From Cyclina sinensis (taxonomy: Eukaryota; Mollusca; Bivalvia; Venerida; Veneridae), in assembly GCA_012932295.1 (NCBI GenBank), contig JAAONU010000004.1, positions 4,791,080-4,855,079 on the forward strand: a stretch of DNA of 64,000 nucleotides, read 5' to 3'. The notes under the pieces were generated by a model. That model worked only from the letters and a program-made list of their open reading frames with translations, searched no databases and was not told where the DNA came from. The translations under genes and the position numbers were made by a program. The stretch's first letter is position 1. Each line of letters opens with the position of its first letter. Of the stretch, positions 48,501 to 60,427 are shown in pieces.

Positions 48501-50675
48501 ACCTGCTTCTCTTTGTGACATAAGAATTTATTTGGAAACTCAGAACTGTAAATGAAATTTCTAAAGGGTCTTACCAGTGTTAAAACTATCAGCCTTTCAC
48601 TTTGTTCTCAGCATTCATTTACAAATAGGTTTGCAATAGATCTATCACATTTGTGTAATGTCTGCATTATGCTGTTACTAACATATACTAGAGTATAAAA
48701 GCATTCTATGCTGACATGTGTAAGGTACATCCTAGTTGGAAAACAATGTTTGACAGTCTGCGTTTTTTGTCCTGACATAAGAAGTGCAAAGAATTAAAAT
48801 CAGCTCTGTGATGGCAAATATAAAAAAATGTAGGGGTTTTCAGGTCATTAGCTGTATAGGATACATACAATCTCAATACTATAGGAGTATAGGTCATTTG
48901 TTCTTGAATGACTGCGTTCTGGTGGTAAAGATAGCTGACTTGTAGGGATGAGAACGAATACTCGAATATTCTAAAATCAACCGAATATTTGAATCTAACA
49001 AACGAATTCGAATATTCTAATTTTTTTTGTTCAAATAAAGCATTGTTGATTTTTATAAATATAAGCATTCTTATTATGAAAAAAACCTGTGTGCTATTGT
49101 GTTTGTTTATCGCGTGTCAGAAATTGTCCATTTAACAATAAAATTGCAATGCATAATTGGCAGGGGCCATTGTTTTTGATTAACTGTTTGCAACAAGTGT
49201 AATTGTGATACCTTTTTATCTTTTGTTCATTTTTATTGGCGCCTGTTTATTTAACAATGTCTCACAATATTCCAGGATGAACGTCATGTTTTTCGGAAAC
49301 AACCAATCACGATTATAACTCTATAGATATTAATCTTGAATTGCTACCCCAGGTGTTGATCAAGTTGATACTTTGATAAATCGACTGATAATGTATACAC
49401 CTAGATTTATATGTAGCTATGATTATAAAACTTTTTATAGTTCTATTCGCTACAATTAAATAAAAGTTGACAAGTTCATATATGCATGTAAATAAAATTA
49501 TCATTTTCTTACTATTTTTTCCCCGGTTTCTTGACCGATAAAACAGCCCTTGCCATTTTGTTCAGCAGTCTATATTCATAACGATAGTTCACATTTTAAT
49601 GAACGGAATATATTATGTATTGCCAATCAATAAGTATTTAAAACTGCCATTAAACAAGCCATTTCTGTGCCATTTCTTCAAGATACATTGCAGTTTCCCC
49701 GACAACGTATAGGTGATAAAACAGTACCTATGTTCGGATACCAAAATTTGGGTAACTGACTGAACTTTAAAATAACAAATATTTGAATAACCCTAACCCT
49801 AATATTTGAATATATTCGAATATGGCAAAGTGAATATTCCAATATTGATATTAGTATTCGTTCCCGTCCCTACTAACTTGTGATCACAAAAGCTTGTACT
49901 TACTGACTTGAGCCAGCTACTGACCATGTGAAGTGAGGCAGTTTCTCTTGTAGTTTGGGGTTGTTAAATTGGTTCTTCCCAGGGAAAAATGATTAACTGT
50001 CCATATGATTGACTACTAACTTTTAAGAAGGCAATAAACTGAAATAAACCAAATCACTTTATTTCTAGGTGTTCAACTATAAAGCGGATGAAAAGTCTAT
50101 AGTTGTTCAGTTCAGCAGTCCAGCAGAAGCTGCAGGATTTCTACAGAAAAGCTACAGGTAACTGGTTCCCTGTATTTTGCTTTCAAACCTATATATACAG
50201 ACAGGAGGCATTATTAGATTGGTTCCCCTGCTCTAACTTAAGACTTGGTTGCAAAGTGGAACCATCACTTTAGTCGTATATTTTAAATTGAAATTGTGAA
50301 GTAAAATACACTGGTGTAAGCACGTACTTTGTCCAGCTAGAAATTAAATAGGTCAGTTTGAATGTTGACTTAAACATATACTTAGAATGCTCTTTTTTTG
50401 AACTGATTGGCAAAGTTTTTATGCCTGTTTTCATTATTTTAAAAACAATACTACTTGAAATAATAAGTTTTACATTAACTGTCTTGTTCAGAAACAAAAT
50501 TTGTTTTTTAAAAGGAATATGCTGACTACTGTTACAGGAAATTTTCTAATTTTTTCATTTATTTTTATTTATGATTTTTTTCTTGCTGTTTAAAATGCAA
50601 TATTCCTTTTCTTACAGGTTTATGTTGGACATGAATTATTACACAGCGGTGTCGATACCCGACAGCAGTGTTTGA
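33562..50675 (+). CDS. RBM33: RNA-binding protein 33-like (RBM33), complete, 18 coding exons
   Basis: Exons: 33562-33599, 34678-34732, 35265-35353, 35574-35655, 38293-38403, 40544-40685, 41168-41303, 41751-42028, 42556-42830, 43751-43949, 44360-44658, 44929-45074, 45970-46261, 46834-46978, 47399-47994, 48301-48411, 50069-50157, 50618-50675. All have AG/GT borders and compatible phases; 3141 nt give 1046 residues. Residues 1-125 are acidic (SWESDEDLLGE near the start). GRFHTERNTISL (147-158) and STIHVNPNFQG (364-374) match RBM33 landmarks. 218-600 is R/G- then Q/P-rich, 617-714 Lys/Glu-rich, 715-762 a charged helix, 763-961 Q/RG-rich, and 962-1046 RRM-like. Human RBM33 (about 1170 residues) is a nuclear RNA-binding protein reported to bind m6A RNA with ALKBH5 and to aid RNA export. 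That role is inferred here by family. Confidence 0.87.
35820..35908 (-). mobile_element. tRNA-derived SINE fragment in RBM33 intron 4
   Basis: The minus strand reads CTCAGTGGCCAAGTGGTAAG (A-box-like) and later AGGTTCAAGCCT (B box). The stems are imperfect. No tail was identified. Confidence 0.5.
36023..36652 (+). mobile_element. GGCCCCGAAGGG-to-CAGTGACAGCTCTTG element in RBM33 intron 4
   Basis: It starts ATGGCCCCGAAGGGTGAGAA and ends TTCGGGGGCATATGTCAATT then CAGTGACAGCTCTTGTTT. In between are units with TTGGCAG(A/T)GTTATGGGC and TTTTTTACTATAACTTCT. The same outer ends, with a different interior, occur at 42860-43424. Confidence 0.55.
36731..38012 (+). mobile_element. AGCTCACCTGAG-family element, 145-bp units, RBM33 intron 4
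   Basis: It begins TAGCTCACCTGAGCTGG and ends ACTCAGGTGAGCGATCTAGG then TCATCATGGCCCTCTTG. Seven to eight tandem units carry CAAAAACTAGGTCACAGAGC, GAAAAACCTTGTTAACACTC and GGAAATTTGTCAGAAAGGTT. Two non-adjacent units (about 37335-37500 and 37630-37795) are nearly identical, showing recent unequal exchange. Confidence 0.8.
38580..40318 (+). mobile_element. AGCTCACCTGAG-family element with other units, RBM33 intron 5
   Basis: Left end TTAGCTCACCTGAGCACACA, right end TCATGTGAGCAGTAAAGGGG then CCATCTTGGCTCTC. Units of about 150 bp carry AACCACAAGGCC, ATATTTGGTATGTAGCAT, GACCTCTACCAAG and CCCCAGGGTCAAAATTGACC. This is the same unit type as 23109-24728, more decayed. Confidence 0.7.
40717..40815 (+). 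repeat. 33-bp tandem repeat, three copies, beside an exon
   Basis: GGTTCTACATTACACTGT and CGGTGATTTAACGGT repeat three times, starting 32 bases after the donor of RBM33 exon 6. Confidence 0.85.
42860..43424 (+). mobile_element. Tandem-unit element in RBM33 intron 9
   Basis: It starts TATGCCCGGAAGAGAGGCAT followed by CTGTCCGTCCGTCTGTCAGT, and ends TTCAGGGGCATTGTCATCTT then CAGTGACAGTTCTTG. The inner units (CTTGGACACAACACCC, TATTTGACCTTGACC) are relatives of the 9.44-11.4 kb array. Confidence 0.6.
45160..45382. mobile_element. MITE in RBM33 intron 12 (partner at 57403-57585)
   Basis: The ends are inverted: TAAACCTTTATCCTGCTGGC on the left against the complement of AGCAGGCTAAGGGTTAAG on the right. 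Inside is the partly palindromic GTGCAGTCTGATCATGATCT segment also found in the other copy. Confidence 0.65.
45970..46261 (+). CDS. RBM33: RBM33-like exon 13, repeated SUMO-type motifs
   Basis: Residues 617-714. Two tandem copies of a 28/27-residue unit (660-687 and 688-714) share P-(I/V)-KTVKIEKG and a later (I/M)-K-x-ED. Six hydrophobic-Lys-x-Glu tetrads occur: VKIE at 627, 664 and 692, IKSE at 653, IKAE at 672 and MKTE at 700. This form is the consensus for SUMO attachment. The exon is bounded by CTATCTAG and GTAATT. Confidence 0.85.
46834..46978 (+). CDS. RBM33: RBM33-like exon 14, charged helix
   Basis: Residues 715-762: EMDHDTALKKALEEQKRHRE, then LVMKAKEAKRKASADIRRRN. The heptad-like spacing of Leu/Ala among Lys, Arg and Glu suggests a long helix or coiled coil. 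It matches in place and character the KIEEQKRLREE helix of vertebrate RBM33. Confidence 0.8.
48301..50675 (+). CDS. RBM33: RBM33-like exons 16-18, RRM-like domain
   Basis: Exons 48301-48411, 50069-50157 and 50618-50675 encode residues 962-1046. STVLIKDLPPQVDLGKISKR has the first strand and helix; CSEFGKTKVFNYKADEKS has the turn. SIVVQFSSPAEAAGFLQKSY has the RNP1-like strand and second helix. The end is FMLDMNYYTAVSIPDSSV and TGA at 50673-50675. The RNP1 strand keeps the hydrophobic VVQF but lacks the aromatic pair of canonical RRMs, so RNA contact may be atypical. Intron 16 contains a hAT-like element. Confidence 0.82.
48943..49872. mobile_element. hAT-like non-autonomous element in RBM33 intron 16
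   Basis: Inverted ends TAGGGATGAGAACGAATACT and the complement of AGTATTCGTTCCCGTCCCTA. An 8-bp target duplication, CTGACTTG/CTAACTTG (one mismatch), flanks it at 48935-48942 and 49873-49880. The subterminal regions are full of CGAATATTC words. No transposase is present. End form and duplication length fit the hAT superfamily. Confidence 0.75.
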
Positions 50676-51427
50676 TGTGATATAAAGTTAGTATATTTTA
50701 AAACTGGGTTTTTCAGAAGAAGCAGTTCTGAGTGAGCAGTTGTTTTATTTCAATGTTGAGTCTGTCAAACAACAGAAAATATGGGTAGTTGTATATACCT
50801 CTGCATTGACCAAGTCTTAATCTTTATATGACATTAAAACATCTGGATCATAAGGAGTAATAATACCGTAGGATATTAAACCAATCATACAGACAACTGG
50901 ACAGAGCTGTGGACCACATCTTGCTGAAACTTTTTATCAGGATGTCCTTGGACAAGGTCAGTCTGTATGAATGGTTCTCAGAATTTTATTTGTGCCATAC
51001 AAAAAATTTGAGAGACAGTCTGAAACATGAGTTTGGCAAATCTCTGATAGAGGTTAGTCGTAAAGTATTTTAAATGCACATAAAGGAAGGAAAAATCAAG
51101 GAAAGTTGAAATAGCAGTTGGTTTCAGCAAACTACTGCTGTATGATTGAATAAATGAAGGGTGCAGAAAGCAGTACTTGAAGCAGAAACTCATATTTCCT
51201 TAGAGCAGAAATGTTATAGATTAGCATTGATTACTATACAAAATGTGTTTTTCCAACCTGAATGTGAAATATGTAACTTTTGCACCAGAAATGGAAAAAA
51301 AAGTAAAGTATCAGAAAATTTAAATGAGAAAAGGCCTTAAAACAATAAGAAAATGTGTTGCAGAATGAATTTAGGAAACAGTGTAGTGCCAGAGATAATT
51401 ATGGAAGTAGTGTAGAGAGAGATAATT

Positions 51428-51762
51428 GACAGCAATGTATTTTGAAACAGTTGCAGGCAGTTTATTGTGAAACAGTTAAAGGCAGTGTATTTTGAAACAG
51501 TTGAAAGCAATGTATTGTGAAACAGTTGAAAGCAGTGTATTGTGAAACAATTGGAAGCAGTGTATTGTGACACAATTGGAAGCAATGTTTTGTGAAACAG
51601 TTGAAAGCAGTGTATTGTGAAACAGTTAGAAGCAATGTATTGTTAAACAGTTGGAAGCAGTGTATTGTGAAACAGTTGGAAGCAGTGTATTGTGAAACAG
51701 TTGGAAGCAATGTATTGTGAAACAGTTGAAAGCAGTGTATTGTGAAACACATGAAAGCAGTT
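51428..51762. repeat. 25-bp minisatellite
   Basis: About 13 copies of a 25-base unit around GTATTGTGAAACAGTTGAAA plus GCA, with scattered A/G variants. Degenerate copies trail to 51960. All overlapping minus-strand frames (repeated HNTLL/FQLF peptides) come from it. Confidence 0.95.
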
Positions 51763-54700
51763 CATTGCAATAGGAAACCAGGAAGAGAAGTAACTCAACA
51801 TGAACTGAGAAAGCAGTGTAACAAAACATAGAAACAAGGTATTGCCACATGAACTGTGAAACCAGTGTAACGCAACATAGAAACAAGGTATTATGACAAA
51901 AACAATGGCAGTATATTGCCTCACAAACCTAAACAGCAGTGCATTTCCACGTGAAATAAAAAAAAGGCACAAGATCACTTGTACAAGTTGTCTTTTGTGC
52001 TACAAGAGCAACCATTACATAGCCCTCACTGGAATGATCATCAGTCTTTGTTCCAAGAAATAAGACCATGCCATCATCAGAGCATCATAGCCCATATCCT
52101 TTTATAGAAATCCTCAACAGCAGAAAAGATGAGGCTCATTTTGCCCATTATGTCATCTTGGTTGGAAGATATCTTCCTGTTTAATATTGTGAAGTTTGGG
52201 CTTCAGAAACAGTATGAACCTGCCACAACCAACTGAAAAATGGCCTGACTGAAACGGTATAAACCTGCCACAACCAACTGTGAAGAAATGGCTGACTGAA
52301 ACAATTTAATGATAAAAGAAGAAGAAAATTGGTTTGGAGAATAGTGGATGAGAAAAAAATGTTAAAGGTGAAGGTATAGATGATAGAATTAATATGTGTT
52401 CAAATAAGCATGATATGTGTCTAGAGATACATGTATATAGGTTATATTTTGCTGACTGTTTAGTATAAAAAAAAAATACAGTTGGGGCCATGTGGCAGAA
52501 ACATAAATTTCTATGTAATAAGTACGAAAAAGTCAAGAAATGTAAATAACAAATGTATTTAGAATACATACATGCAACACTTAGTTGTTATTATGTGCTA
52601 AGTTTACATAGAAGATATTCGCTGTAAGTGTATACAGATGTCAGAAATGTATCTACATGTACCATAAGGCTGTAGATATGAGAATATTTCTTTGTGAAGG
52701 TGTACCTTGCCAAATATCTTTCTGCTCAGTAATTTTGCAGAGGTTAGCATGTAAAACATACTGACAATAATATATACATTGTCATTTTTCGTATGCATAA
52801 GTGTATACAAAGATAGCACTAAATGTGTATGCATTGTAAACCCTGTAGACAGTGCACATTTAATGTGTCATACTCATGTTGGAAATTATGTCTCAAGCCT
52901 AATACACAGAGCTCAAAGCTGGCTGCAGATGTGATGATGTGACCTATTCCCTAGAGATGTTTTTATGAGCGGTCTTTTTCCCACAAGATGTTGAGATACA
53001 CTGTTACAAGAAGCTGTGAACAAAATCAAAAACATTGTTATCAGTAAATTCATGTTCTAGCAAATGAATGGTATATTGAGAGTTGTTCTTGCTTTTGAGA
53101 CAGCACACAGTTCCTTCCATTTATCTTGATAACATTTGGTCATGATAAGAAACTGATTTCCTCTGCCTAGACTGTTTTGATCCCAGCATGCTATGTGTAA
53201 ACAATTTTTCTATTTCCAAACATAGATTTCTCTTACAAGTAACAGTACAAGTATATTCTGCCCATGCTTTCAGTGCATCATTCATTTCCCAGATAATAGT
53301 CTCTTCGAGCTATTGAAAGCAATTATGTCCGTCATCTGAATCGTACAAGTCATTTGTCTACTTTCTCCATTCACCCTCAACTCCATGATTTGTACAGGCC
53401 TGAAAAAGTCCTTAAATTTTGGCATTGGTCTTTATAAGACCCTACATTGAACTTGGCCTTAATAGTCCCTAAAAAGTCCTTGAAAATAGTACGAATAGCG
53501 ATCAGCGGCCCTTAAGTTATGCAATTCTTGCAGCTGACAGTTAAAATATAAATACGACAAATAGATCTTTAAATGCAAGAATATGGAAAATCGCCATAGT
53601 CATTTCATTGAACAGTTGTTTAAAGAGTTATAAAAGAAGCTGATTTAAGCATTTTGCATTTACTTCTCATTAATTCTCCTGTCCTTTTCATGCCAAGTAA
53701 AATGAGCAAAATTATTTCACCATCCTGCTTTTTAGCTTCCAGAAGGTAACTAAATTCAATCACCTGGATCTTGCCTTGATGTACATCATGAACATTTTCC
53801 CTTATATTATTTAACTTATTTTAAAATCAAATATAAGATTCTTGAATGTTTTGAAGTTCATGAAAAATCTGCTTAATACATCTTTCAAGTATTCTGTTAG
53901 AACATAAATAACAAGTTTGAATATATGTTTTACATAATACTGTGTTCTGTTATTGCTCTGCCACAGTGTATGCAAGAATTTTGTTAAGACTGTTAACCGT
54001 GCAAAAAAAAAAAAATTCCTGTAGTGAGTTTTCATCAGAAGCATTCAAAGGAACTTGTATAAATGTGCTGTCTCAAAAGTTCTTTGTGTATATTTGGTTG
54101 ATTTTCTTTGGGGTTTTTTTCTGATGAAAATATTGCCATCCACTGGTAAGATGAAAGTTGTTGCACCAGTTAGTGCTCTGGACTGACACATGTTGAAATT
54201 CAAAATTTCTCTTGCCAGTTGAAGGACCTTCTCACTTTGTTGCAGTTGGGATTTGTGAATCCCCATATGTTTTGTAAACCTTTTATCCAATTTTTCTAAG
54301 AGACCGAATTAAAGATGTTGGTTTTTTGGGGTATTGGCATTATTTTATGGTTTCGACGTAGTTAATTGCAAATGTTTCTGTAAGTTATTTATTTACAGGA
54401 AATGCTTTTAGTATGCTGAAGTCTTGACTGCTTGCAGTTTTTGTATATTCTTCAAGTTGTCACAAGTTCTAGCACTGTGTACATAATAGAACATGCCTAT
54501 GTTATCACTGTAACCTTTGACTGATAGTGGGCTGATGACTTGAGCACCTCTGTTAGTCTTACTCTAGTAATACGAACAATTGGCACTTTCTTACAGAGGT
54601 TATATAGTGTTGCTTATACTTGAGATTGTCAAAATAGAGGAAAACAAATGCTATTTAACACTGAATTACTAGAGAGAAGTAATTTTTCATTTTTAGAAGT

Positions 54701-57050
54701 TTTCAATATGACTCTTAAGTGAAAAAATTAATTTATTTTTACAGAGATGAAAATTAGCTTACCATAGGTTAATGTAAACAGGAAATGGATGGTAATATTT
54801 TTGTCCTTTCTGATGTTTCTATTTGGGAAAAAAAAGAAATATTAGGTCCTGAAAATTTCAACTGGAAGAAATAAAACACTCTCAAGATACCTAAATGCCT
54901 TCCTGGTCACACTATAAATATTCATCAAAGAAACTTATTGCTTAAGTGCACTAACTGCAAAAGTGACACTTCATTGGAAGACATGTTGTGTGTGAAACAT
55001 TTTCAAGAAAAAATATTAATGAATGATTTGAGATGTAGTGATGCTGTCTAAACACTCGAGATTACTTTTCATTAGACATTTTTAAGCATACAAGTTTAAT
55101 AGCATAAGGGCACATAGCAGTCCCCATTGATATCAACAGTTAGTACCCGACTTATTATAAAGGGTACATATCAGATTTCAGTGACTTTTATACAATTTGA
55201 CAGTTAGTGCCCAAGTTAACTCAAGAGAGGTGTATATATATATATTTCTATCTTACAAAATTTTTTCACTTTTTTTTTCAATTTCCTTTCAGTTTAGGTA
55301 AAAGATTTGTGCAGACAGCAAGTTTGCCTTTTTCTTTCTAATTATTTTTTAAGTTGTTTCAAATTCTTTTCTTCTTTATGTTGATGTTTTTGTGTTGCTT
55401 GGTTGATATTAAAATCAAGTCATTAAAATTACAGTTAGTAAATATAAAGTCTTACTCTTTTGTGTGGCACATTAATTCTGCCATTCCCATTTACCTAAGG
55501 AAATGCTGTTCTTGTCTACATGGCAATGGTTGGCAAGGAGAGAACATTGAAGGGAAAAATCATTGCTGTTCTCTGAACAGTATGATTTGTTGACAAACTA
55601 TGCTTTTGTGACATTTTAACTGTTTTGTATAGTTTTTTAAATTGTATATGTTGCCATGTTTTACTAGACATATGTGTTGAAAATGATCATAAAATAAGAA
55701 CTTTAAAGTTAATCAGTTGATTTAAAACCCATTTTTCACCAACCCTTTATGATGCAAACTAACTAAAGAAAGAAATTGTTGGAACATTGATCTTTGAGAA
55801 AAGATTGTTAATTTTAAATTGGTGTTTACGTATTGTAGAGATTGAAGATATTACTTGCAACAACTTTACGGGTCATCAGTAAACTGATCATCATTTGTGC
55901 TGGCCATGAAGCCAGTGGATTGTTTCACAGAACTCAGAAATAGTTATTTTTTTATTTATTTTTATACTTATATGTATCAGTTCTGTTTTTGTACAAGTTT
56001 AGTTTAATGATATTTTATTGCTTCTTTTAACGTAATACAGATTGGATCAAGGCATAGGTTACAAATAAAACTGGATTGGCAACAAAGTATAACAACATTA
56101 AAATCAGCCCTTTCCTAAGTCATGTACATATGTATTGAAGCTCTCTGTTTAATGCTGTTAGGTCATTCACATCCAGTTGTTTTAATGTTATGTTGGGATA
56201 TTGTCATAACATGTTTAAGTTTTATCTTGAAAGGGATAAAAGCAGTGAATCTCTGGTTGGATATTGTCTGTCAACATGTGATTGTGATATATTTAATTGC
56301 ATAATATACATTCAACTACTTAAAGGTTTTGAGATGGTCCCATCTCCTATTTACACTTGTTAAAATAGCACCATTTTATAGATTTATATCCTATGCAAAA
56401 CTAAGTTATTCATGGAAAAGTTGTATTGAAATATGAAAACTAATAACATTCCAAACTTGTTTTATTTGAAATTGCTGTGTTTGAGCATATTCCATTAACA
56501 TTTGAAAATCAAGTATTATGAGAGTGTTTTATCATATGGATAAGTAGAGTTTCATATAGTATTTAACCTTTGTAATGCTACATTTTGTCATTATCGTAAC
56601 ACAGTGAGAGGTTCTGTTATAACTTTCCTGTGTTATCAAGCACTGAAACATTGTTACTTTTACAGAGACCTAGTTATCTCTTCTAGATCTGTTCTATTCT
56701 ATTCTAAGCAGATCTTCTGCCTCTGTAGTGTAATCAGTACACTATGAGCACAAGTGTTCGTGTTAAGTGTTTGTTATGAGAGAGTAAAAACTTTATTTTG
56801 AATTCATTATTTCTGAGTTTTCATTGGTTAAATATCAGATTTTGATGATATCTATATCATTTGAAACTTTGACTTTTACTTAAATCTGAGCATCTCTTAA
56901 GTCACATTAATGCTTGTTGATTAAAGGGAGCATGTAAGATTCTTTAAAAAAAACAAAGGGAGAAGGTAATATTTGGAAAAAAAAAAAAAAGTCTTTGAGA
57001 GGATAGATGTTTGTCAAAGGTTTCAGTTTATCAGACTGAATTTTCAAGGT

Positions 57051-57068
57051 GGGGGGGGGGGGGGGGGG
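57051..57068 (+). repeat. Uninterrupted run of 18 G
   Basis: Eighteen consecutive G residues, flanked by TTCAAGGT and TTTGTG. It can form a G-quadruplex on the + strand. The run length may also be a sequencing uncertainty. Confidence 0.9.
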
Positions 57069-57402
57069 TTTGTGTAAATGAGAGAAAGTGCTCTTTGCTC
57101 TTTATTTTATAGCACAGAACTTTTTTGGATTTATTCCTCAGTTTATTCAGTGCTGAACTACTTTTGATAAAGTGATTAATATTTATCATATATATGATTG
57201 CCAAATGGCAGTATGAAATCTATTAAAAGTAGCTGCATTTATATAATTGTGTATAAATTCATCTATGTTCTCTGTTTTTTTACACCATAATAAAATGTTG
57301 AATAGAAATGGGTGCACTTTTTGAAATGGCATATTCTTGATAGCAATACTCATTGTTTCATTCATTTGCAGGTGTGTTTGTTAAATGACCATTTATATCA
57401 TA

Positions 57403-57585
57403 ATGTTAATCCTTACCATGCTAAATATCTGAAATGGACTTGTTTATGGGGATGCTTATTGAAAATTTACTGACTGAGTGGTGACCAGTGCAGACCATGA
57501 TCAGACTACATGGATGTGCAGGCTGATCTTGGTCTGCACTAGTCACAAAGGCAGAGTCATTTGCCTCCAGCAGGGTAAGGGTTTA
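57403..57585. mobile_element. MITE, second copy (partner at 45160-45382)
   Basis: Left end GTTAATCCTTACCATGCTAA, right end CAGCAGGGTAAGGGTTTA (complementary in form). The centre ACCAGTGCAGACCATGATCA faces TGATCTTGGTCTGCACTAGT, making an internal palindrome around 57482-57546. Confidence 0.7.
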
Positions 57586-58624
57586 TGAAAAAACTTACTG
57601 TTCACAGTAATAAATACATATAGTATGCAAATGCCATTATACTAAATGCCTGATCTAAATTCTATAATATAAAAGTTATAATGTTGAATTTAATATTAAT
57701 GTTAGTTTACAGATTTCAATTTATATAAGAAAAAGTACCATATTCTAGTGAAAAATATTTGTTGTTTATGCATGAAGTTGTAAGCTTTGGGAGAAAGAGA
57801 TGTATTGACATAAACCTTACATTTGGTCAATCAAAGTAAAACAATATTGTAGGAGTTTAAATGATAAAAAATTTCAACTCAAATATAAAAGACACATTTA
57901 TCACAGTAATAATATATTATTATATTTGTAAATTAGTCCAAAATAAATACATTTGTAATTAAAAAATAGGAGATAAACTCTACTTATGCATAAAATGATT
58001 TAATATTGAAAACGACATATTTTGCTGTCAAGTACAGTACACTATGGTACTAGTACAAAAATTAAAATAAAGAAAATAAAGCATACTTTTTACTTATTAG
58101 CACAGTAAAATCTGATAATATTGAAAATTTTGGCTTGAATGAAGGTGCTTGGTTTTTAATATCATTTATTGAATTTTACTATGTTTTTTTTGGTCACAAA
58201 CGCTGACCTGAAAGATCAACATAGCAGCTAGAATATTTTTACCCATTCAAGTCATCTGTTGAAAATTTGAAAATGCAATATTTCAGTCCGTAATATAATT
58301 TCAGTTTCACTTTTTTTTCATTTAAATTAATTTACAGTATTTATTAACATCACAAAATGTCTATAACTTGATATTTTGTTTTGGAGTGTCTGACAATTCT
58401 CCTAAAGACACATAATAAATATCTTTTATATGAAAATAACTTCTGTACAATTCAGTGTCATAGTGTGAGGCATAAAGGAAATCTTATCAGATCCGAAATG
58501 AAGAAAATCATGTGCATTACAACTGGCATGATTTACATGCATTTAGTAAAATGGATTTTCCCAATTATTCGACCCATACATGACCATGTGACAGGAAGAA
58601 TAAAGGGGGTAACCCTAAAGGGGC

Positions 58625-58735
58625 CCCCCAAAAAAATGATTTTCCAAATTGATAAAAATACATTTTCCCAATTGATAAAAATAAATTTTCCCAATTGATA
58701 ATTATTTTTTTTTAGATTTTCCCAATTGATACTAG
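58625..58735. repeat. 23-bp-type tandem repeat (TTTTCCCAATTGATAAAAAT)
   Basis: Four copies of TTTCC(C/A)AATTGATA with A-rich spacers, 23-26 bases apart, preceded by GGGGCCCCCCAAAAAAATG. It is non-coding; the minus-strand frame reading INWEN repeats is a by-product. Confidence 0.8.
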
Positions 58736-60331
58736 CACTTATTTGATACGGTTTCACATGCACTGCATTCAAAATCATTAATTTAGAAAATGATTAACTT
58801 GGAAATTAATTTGTTTGATGAATAAATGCACATGGTTATTGAATGTATGTTTATTTTGTATGTCTTTCAGTTTCAGCATTTCTGTAGAGGATCTCACTGG
58901 TGATGACAAAGTAGTGTATATAATTCATAGACAGATTTGTTATATACAAAATATTGTATTTGGTTCGCAGTATTAGATAAGTGTATGATTGTGTATTTCA
59001 GACATACTATTAACTTGTATTTAACTATTTTACAATTTACCAGTACATTTTTTTTTGTAAGTTATATGTAACATCCAGTAACTTGTAGTTAAAACATTTA
59101 AATAACTCATTATTCTATGATGATTGCTCAAAATGAACCCAGTGGGCTGGCTGTCATGTAAAATTTCAGTTCATAATTTGGATGTTAATTTCTTGACCAT
59201 GCAGAATTTAGTGAATTACTGGTTTTACTCTGTTGTTGTCGACAAACATAAATTGTGTGAATGTTGGCTGGAAATGAATGTAATTCCAATGTTGGACTAC
59301 CAGCTTGTATTGCACTTAAAAACCTATTCATTTGTCTGAATTGAGAACATTTCATACATATAGTTGAAAGAAGTGTGGTGTTTTGGGGGTGGAGTGAGGG
59401 GTGGGGTTTTGCTAACTGCATAGTCATGTAAATTTTACAGTGACTTTTTCGTATGCCCATTTTTTTTAAATTTGTTTCTTCATTTTCCAATTATTTCATG
59501 AGGTGACAAACGTGTTATAGAAAAGCACGGAATTTTTAGATTTGCGAAACCAAAGAGCTTATTAGTCCAAATCCTGTGACTTATTTTTAGATCAATTTTT
59601 GACTGTTATGTTAAATGTTTTTGTTGTTTGCCCATTAGTTTGTCCATTACAAACCGTATGGATTATTGTTTATTTTCCATTAGAAATTCTCAGGTAGAAT
59701 TTGATATTTTTACTAAGTTTTTATTGTGTTCTCATTATAATGTCTTCCTCTACATTTATATTGTGATTGATATTTTGTATTTTATATTCACAGATTTTAC
59801 ACTGTTACCAAATTAACATTTTATATATGGTGCTAATTATACTTGTACAAAACATTTTACCATGTGTATATTTTATTTTTTTTTATTTTTACAATTATCT
59901 GTGATCAGAACATTTATTGATGCAATTATCAATGTGATGCAATACTGCAGTGTGCAATATATGGTTTACTTACATTCCATTGTATAGTGCCCTGTGTTTG
60001 AAAACATGCAACTTGATTTACTGTATATCTTAAAGATACATATTATATTGTTAAGATACCAAAATGTATATATATTTATAACAGCTTCAGACATTTTAGA
60101 TTTTCAGGGGAGTCTTCAAAGGTATGTACAGTTTTATAATTTTGAATTGAAGAAGCCCCCAGCTACAGGTGTACCGTTACTTATTCTTAATGACCAAGGA
60201 TAGCTCTTGAAAACATACAAGTCATTGATATAAGTGAATACCGCACACATACATATTCAAAGATTTGGTAATTTGTTACCTTAATACGACTTGTAAAGGT
60301 AAGTTATTCATATAGTAATAAGTGTCAGAGC

Positions 60332-60427
60332 GTCCTGACATTATTTTACCTTGATTCTCTGTTACTGTATCCACTGAGGGTCCTGACATTATTTTACCTT
60401 GATTCTCTGTTACTGTGTCCACTAAAT
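60332..60427 (+). repeat. 48-bp tandem duplication
   Basis: GTCCTGACATTATTTTACCT to TCCACT occurs twice in a row, differing by one base in TGTATCC/TGTGTCC and near the junction. A recent local duplication. Confidence 0.9.

Noticed and set aside
51428..51762. CRISPR-like array
   Set aside because: The 25-bp units are directly adjacent with no unique spacers.
53390..53510. Conserved-looking GTCCTTAAATTTTGGCATTG stretch
   Set aside because: It reads like a fragment of a dispersed repeat, but I could not find a second copy in the window to support calling it.
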